Position numbers and translations under genes: made by a program
The notes under the pieces: model-generated
Database searches by the model: none
The model's input: only the letters and a program-made list of their open reading frames with translations
What the model was told of the DNA's origin: nothing
Shown here: piece by piece, positions 59,570 to 64,000 of the stretch
Position numbering within the stretch: position 1 is the stretch's first letter
Layout of the letters: each line of letters opens with the position of its first letter
Assembly: GCA_029379385.1 (NCBI GenBank)
Contig: CM055608.1
Coordinates: 28,394,350-28,458,349 of the forward strand
DNA length: 64,000 bases
Source: Quillaja saponaria
Lineage: Eukaryota; Streptophyta; Magnoliopsida; Fabales; Quillajaceae
Direction: 5' to 3'

Positions 59570-60943
59570 ATGGCAATGTTTCGGCCATTTTCAACGCTTA
59601 CTCTCTTAACCCTTTTCTCCATTGCGGTTATCTCGCGCCAGCAACCAGTGCTCGACTTAGCCGAGCAAGAATCAATGTATCAGGTCCTTGAGTCAATTAA
59701 CTCAGCCTTTCCATGGCGTTCCCTCTTCCCTGACGACCTCTGTATCTCTTCTCCTCATGGTGTCGTCTGCGACTATTTCTCTGAATCGAATAGTACCGTA
59801 TTTGAAACGGCGCACATTGTAGAGCTAAATTTCGGGTATGTCTCGGACTATAATCCGAACCCACCTTGCTCTTCCAACTCAAAGCTCAACCCTCTTATTT
59901 TCACGTCTTTTAAATTCCTTCGGAAGCTCTTCTTTTACAAATGCTTCAACGAATCACGGGTTTCTCTACCTGATGTTTTGCCCAGTTTCACTTCCAGTCT
60001 AGAGGAGTTAGTGTTCATTGAGAACCCATCTTTGGTTGGTCCTCTGAGTGGCATTCTCCATAATTTTAGTAGTTTGAGGAGGTTAGTCTTGACTGGAAAT
60101 GGTGTTTATGGTAGAATTCCAGATGCCATAGGTGATTTGGTTAACTTGGAAGAGATCACGCTTTCCAGAAACCAGCTTGGTGGTGAAGTTACAGAAAATT
60201 TAGTGAAGTTGCAGAATCTGAACGTTCTTGATCTTAGTCACAACAATTTGTATGGTTATGTCCCTGAAATGCTGGGAAAGCTCACTGTGCTTCTGAAGCT
60301 CGACTTGAGCTCAAATGGGTTTGTTGGTAAAATCCCAGAAAGTTTCAAACACATGCAAAGCCTGGAATTTTTGGACCTGAGCTTCAACAGATTTGGTAAT
60401 TTTGGAATTCCTCTGTTTTTAGGGGAAATGCCCAGATTGAGGGAAGTGTACTTGAGAGGGAATTTACTCGGAGGGCAGATTCCAAACATATGGGAAAATC
60501 TTGGGGGTGTTTTGACGATTGGGTTTTCTGATATAGGATTAGTTGGGAATATTCCTTCTTCAATGGGGTTGTATTTGAAAAATGTGTGTTATTTAGGGCT
60601 TGATAACAACAAGCTTGAAGGGACTGTGCCTGAAGAGTTGGAGCTATTGGAATCTGTCCAGGAAATCAACTTGGAGAACAACAATTTGAGCGGCAGGGTC
60701 TCATTTTCTACAAAGTTTTCAAGTAGAATAAGGGAGAAGCTAAAGCTGGCAGGAAACAGAGACCTCTGTATTGATGAGAAAATGAGGTATGCTAAAAGTG
60801 GAGGCAGTTTGAGTTTGGTGCAATTGAAGCTCTGCAAAAAACCAAATATCCCTAATGCTGTCTTTGTCAATGGGTGTTCTTTAGTGCCGTTTGATCCTCA
60901 CATGTTATTTATGTTTTTGGGTTTTTTGTTTCTCTTTGCTTGA
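59570..60943 (+). CDS. LRR protein, secreted and probably GPI-anchored (457 residues, intronless)
   Basis: A single open frame, ATG at 59570 and stop TGA at 60941-60943. A signal peptide (about residues 1-22, MAMFRPFSTLTLLTLFSIAV) is followed by the N-cap with paired Cys (DDLCISSPHGVVCDY), then about nine plant-type LRRs: GIPDAIG-like and LEEITLSRNQLGGEV, NLNVLDLSHNNLYGYVPEML, KLDLSSNGFVGKIPESF, LEFLDLSFNRFGNF, LREVYLRGNLLGGQIP, YLGLDNNKLEGTVPEEL and INLENNNLSGRV. Then comes a Cys-containing cap and a C-terminal hydrophobic tail (PHMLFMFLGFLFLFA) after NGCS, a typical GPI-attachment layout. There is no kinase, so it resembles receptor-like proteins and the PII-2-like LRR group, with closest memory match to Arabidopsis At4g28560. 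It should sit on the outer plasma membrane; ligand and role unknown. It neighbours RIC, a ROP effector. Confidence 0.93.
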   Translation: MAMFRPFSTLTLLTLFSIAVISRQQPVLDLAEQESMYQVLESINSAFPWRSLFPDDLCISSPHGVVCDYFSESNSTVFETAHIVELNFGYVSDYNPNPPCSSNSKLNPLIFTSFKFLRKLFFYKCFNESRVSLPDVLPSFTSSLEELVFIENPSLVGPLSGILHNFSSLRRLVLTGNGVYGRIPDAIGDLVNLEEITLSRNQLGGEVTENLVKLQNLNVLDLSHNNLYGYVPEMLGKLTVLLKLDLSSNGFVGKIPESFKHMQSLEFLDLSFNRFGNFGIPLFLGEMPRLREVYLRGNLLGGQIPNIWENLGGVLTIGFSDIGLVGNIPSSMGLYLKNVCYLGLDNNKLEGTVPEELELLESVQEINLENNNLSGRVSFSTKFSSRIREKLKLAGNRDLCIDEKMRYAKSGGSLSLVQLKLCKKPNIPNAVFVNGCSLVPFDPHMLFMFLGFLFLFA

Positions 60944-61229
60944 TTATTAGGGGAAAAGTCTTACAAAATAGAGAATAGGTCTTACAAAGAGAACAAGTTA
61001 CAATGTCCGGGAAAGAATTTTTGGATATCTGAGAGGGGCTTGGGGGTTTAGGAAAAAGAGTTCCGGGGAAAGAAGAGAAAATGGCTGTAGGGGAAGGAAT
61101 GAACAAGGGTGAACATGTAATTATAATTATCTTCTTACGAGAATGGGACATATGTTGCATGTTCTTTTGGTGCATTTATGTTCTCGTTACTTTGATTATC
61201 AGTCCAAGGGTAAAGGGCTTATTGTAATT

Positions 61230-61317
61230 ATTTTGTTTTTGTAATAACATTGTTCGAACTCAGACACTAGAAAGTTGGAAGACAGATATGAACAACTTGA
61301 GCTAAACTCAAGGCAAT
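61230..61317 (-). mobile_element. Copy of the short SINE family with perfect target duplication
   Basis: An 88-bp insertion in minus orientation. Read on that strand: GAGTTTAGCTCAAGTTG (A box), TTTCTAGTGTCTGAGTTCGA (B box) and an A-rich 3' end (plus-strand ATTTTGTTTTTG). The identical 14-bp direct repeats GGCTTATTGTAATT flank it at 61216-61229 and 61318-61331. It shares both boxes and spacing with the SINEs at 31196 and 57541. It lies in the 3' flank of the LRR gene. Confidence 0.85.
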
Positions 61318-61751
61318 GGCTTATTGTAATTCAACCCCAATGTATTAGAGCAATTACAAGGCCTTTCTTTTTTATTTAAGCAGATGGCCAATGAGAGCAA
61401 AATTGTCGTTTTTTAATTTATTGAGTTATTAACTATATTCACGTCAATTTACACACACCTCAACTAATTACTTTTCTGGTTCAATTCAATTATAATAAGG
61501 CCATCAATGCTAGAACTTTAGAATTTATGAAATCAATAAATAAAATACTTTCTTTGCTAACTAATAAGGTTATTCTATTTTAGGAGAAAAAAGAAATGAA
61601 AAATTATGTATTAAGGATGAGATATTTAATTTAATATATTTTCTAATTCAAACCTAATTTTTTTTTTACCTGAATTTAGGATATTCTGTTACTTCTTCAA
61701 GTATTTAATTTGTCGGTTAAACTAACTAGTAATTGGTTGATTTTTTTGAAT

Positions 61752-61755
<4 letters not shown>

Positions 61756-61784
<29 letters not shown>
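61756..61784 (+). repeat. GA dinucleotide microsatellite
   Basis: About fourteen GA units in the intergenic region between the LRR and RIC genes. Confidence 0.9.
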
Positions 61785-61787
<3 letters not shown>

Positions 61788-62682
61788 CTAACTACTAAGT
61801 ACAAATTGGTAAAGAAGTTTGTTGGTTAGAGTTTCATTTATGTTAAGGTTTGTATGCTGTGTAAATTGAGGTACTTTCAATCACAAAATCATGAATGATA
61901 GACTGTAACAAAGCAAGTCCCTTGTGTTAAAGCTATAGTTTTTTCCAGCTGAAAGTGCAATAGAATAGTAAGCATGGTCTTAGCTTGCATCAACCTTTTG
62001 ACAGCGTCCATCAATGAACTTGATGGGAAATATATAGATTCCTCCCTTGTAATGTTTCTTCCTCTTTCATATCAGTCCCACAATGAGTTAAGCTGCTGGT
62101 ACATTTCTTCGGCTCGAGAGAATCTTAGGTGTGTGAAATACATCTATCAAAACTAAATCTAAATATTTATTTTTGTCACGATGAAATCTTTGTTAAATTA
62201 GCAAACTGCTACCGTACATGCTTCAACATGCACATGTATATAATACGTAAAATAACATATGATTTGAATAATAAAATTACAAATAATTTTATTGTTCTGG
62301 TATTACTAAAAATGACACATTGAATCGATACGAATAAAAATATAATAATTCATATGTCTTTAGAATTTATAAGTTTAGCTACATTCCTAATAATTTCTTA
62401 TACTATCTCTCTGCTTCTGATCACTTCTTGCATCTTTGGTTTGTGATTCTATATATCACCATTAACTGTATATATAACACAAAAAATGAGAAATGCAGCA
62501 AAAGAGTTGACAGTAAGTTGGAAATTGAAAATAATTAAGTTATATTATAATGGGTAATACAAGGCTCCATTAAGGAGAATAGAAAGTTGAAAAGGGTGAA
62601 AGAAAAGAAAATAGAATGAACTTTTTTTTGTCTCAATTTTTAACTAAACAATAGCCCTACACTGCTAAAGTACACCAATTTC

Positions 62683-63840
62683 TCAAGATATCCCCCTAAA
62701 TCCTTTCTCATCCTCTTCTTCAAAGGACTTTTGAGAAAGCCCACCATCACTGGGTCTAGGTAAGGATTCGGTATCAATACCTGGATCCGAATATGGAGAT
62801 TGGTAAGTCTCTGTAATTTGAGCTTTGGATCTTAATCTTGTAGACCCACCCGAGTCTTTTGATTTCTTCCTACGAGTCTTCTTTGGAATGTCGGGTAGGC
62901 TTCTTGATGGTGATGCACTCTCTTGGACTAAATCCACGGGTAAACGGGTTGGTTTGTTTCCATCTTCCCTAGATTTTGAAGTTTTTGATGAACGCCTTGA
63001 CTTTTGTTTGTCTGATTTTTCCTTTGTAGGAGAGTCTGTTATATTGCTAGTTGATGAATGGCGTCTTGATGATTTTGGTAATTCTGGTAAATCCCTTGAA
63101 GAATTTGTTGTTCTTGTACCTCTCCGAGGTGAATCTACATGTAACACAAATATATTAGTGACCCATGAAAATACAAGTTTTCTTTTGCCGGTACAAAACT
63201 CATTAGAAATAAATATTTTCATACTCATAAATTTTTCAGTAAGAACAAAATTCTAAGCTATAAAAAGTCAATATATTTTATGGACAGAGATATATAGCTC
63301 CAGTAATTTTATCTTTTTTTAGGATTAGAAGCGATACACGTAAAAATAACATCTAATATATGTATGAGACATATAAAATTATCATTAATATTTTTCTTGA
63401 TTAAATGTTAATAATCATCATTACTATTGAATAATTTTGAGAAATTAGATAAATATATAATTAATAAAACCTTTTCCAAGAGAAGAAACAATCAAAGCAC
63501 AATACCTTCAGAAACCCATTTTTCTTGCTCAAATGTTAGAGGCGCTGAGGAATGCTCATGTGGTGATTTAAACTCGTTCATCTGAACAAATAGTAATGTA
63601 TGCCTTATAAGGCTTATGATCCAAAAAAAAAAAACCATATACATAATGAACATAAATATTTATACTGAATTAAAATAATAATTTCACACTTTAAAATTAT
63701 GGGGAAAAAAAAGTATAATTGTATTACCCAGCTAGGAGCACTAGAATTAACTGATGGAGATGGTCCATCCCATCCTATATGGGCCACATGCTTTACATCT
63801 GTAGGATGACCAATCTGCATTTCTTGTTCTTTTTCATTAT
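62683..63840 (-). CDS. RIC7: RIC-type ROP-interactive CRIB protein (3' part; first exon outside window)
   Basis: Minus-strand exons 63840-63728, 63581-63506 and 63134-62683 are in phase with GT..AG borders and end at TGA. The first visible exon reads EKEQEMQ then [17 protein letters not shown] (63814-63764), the plant CRIB motif that binds active ROP (Rho-of-plants) GTPases. The second reads [20 protein letters not shown]. The third is Ser/Arg/Lys-rich and probably disordered ([34 protein letters not shown]), with an acidic end ([14 protein letters not shown]). RIC proteins act downstream of ROPs at the plasma membrane in cell polarity and cytoskeleton control. No MKGLLKGLR-type starting exon was seen up to 64000, so the 5' end lies beyond the window. 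The match to RIC7 rests on neighbourhood with the LRR gene and on exon layout; RIC6 is the alternative. Confidence 0.85.
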
Positions 63841-64000
63841 CTGCAAACACCCAGTTGATTCCTCTGCTTAATATAATTGAGGGAATGGAGGATTCAAAAT
63901 AAAAAAAGATGAATGATAAGTGAAATTCCTTTGTACATGAACTTTGTGAATTTAAAATTAAAATTCGAGCACTGAGGAAAATCATTTATGTGCATGAAGC
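63841..64000 (-). other. Intron of the RIC gene running off the window
   Basis: Acceptor TTTGCAG immediately precedes the CRIB exon at 63840. The remaining 160 bases show no exon, so they are intron 1 of the RIC gene. Confidence 0.6.

Larger units (their letters stand above)
60944..62682. other. Intergenic region between LRR and RIC genes
   Basis: The 3' UTR of the LRR gene, a SINE copy at 61230-61317, a GA microsatellite at 61756-61784, and AT-rich sequence. No further gene recognised. ORFs around 61974-62323 have low-complexity composition and no support. Confidence 0.5.

Noticed and set aside
62825..63256. 143-codon plus-strand ORF opposite the RIC gene.
   Set aside because: It is the antisense shadow of the RIC exon at 63134-62683, which has a CRIB partner exon and correct splice sites.

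Overview
This window is nuclear DNA from a flowering plant, almost certainly a eudicot. It is AT-rich, its genes have many introns with GT..AG borders, and its gene families are plant-specific: phytochelatin synthase, long-chain-alcohol oxidase, RIC CRIB proteins, NPGR and PPR proteins. It also carries several classes of plant transposons. I cannot name the species. No LTR retrotransposon, rRNA gene or CRISPR array was seen.

Layout. 0.4-1.7 kb holds the last exons of an unrecognised cysteine-rich gene (+). 1.7-10 kb is mostly non-coding, with an unassigned exon-like ORF (5.2 kb), a Mutator-type element carrying a fragment of a PMD-like coiled-coil gene (5.9-6.8 kb) and a broken PPR gene (6.9-7.6 kb). 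10.2-16.6 kb (-) is a full-length but dead NPGR2-type calmodulin-binding TPR gene with an hAT-like insertion. 17-24.5 kb is repeat-rich, with a long inverted-repeat element and two direct tandem arrays. 24.6-25.1 kb (-) is a small intact gene of unknown function. 29-32.2 kb (+) is a decayed copy of the thioredoxin-fold plastid regulator RCB/MRL7, interrupted by a SINE. 33.5-38.4 kb (+) is an intact 12-exon gene for mitochondrial succinyl-CoA ligase beta. 38.9-41.6 kb (-) is an intact long-chain-alcohol oxidase of FAO4 type. 44.3-54.5 kb (-) is a phytochelatin synthase cluster: one intact 8-exon gene, a 3' decayed copy and an orphan first exon. 59.6-60.9 kb (+) is an intronless LRR protein with a signal peptide and GPI-type tail. 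62.7 kb to the window edge (-) is a RIC-type ROP effector gene whose first exon lies outside.

Taken together, NPGR2, RCB/MRL7, FAO4, the LRR gene and RIC match from memory a run of neighbouring Arabidopsis chromosome 4 loci (about At4g28556 to At4g28600). The window therefore looks like a conserved ancestral block in which two members have decayed, and in which the succinyl-CoA ligase and phytochelatin synthase genes are additional residents.

Intact functions are separate rather than one pathway: TCA-cycle energy metabolism, fatty-alcohol oxidation, heavy-metal chelation, a cell-surface LRR protein and ROP GTPase signalling. I found no convincing new multi-gene system. The most interesting items are the phytochelatin synthase cluster with its selected-looking orphan first exon, the gene-capturing MULE, three members of one very short SINE family, and the paired decay of NPGR2 and RCB/MRL7.
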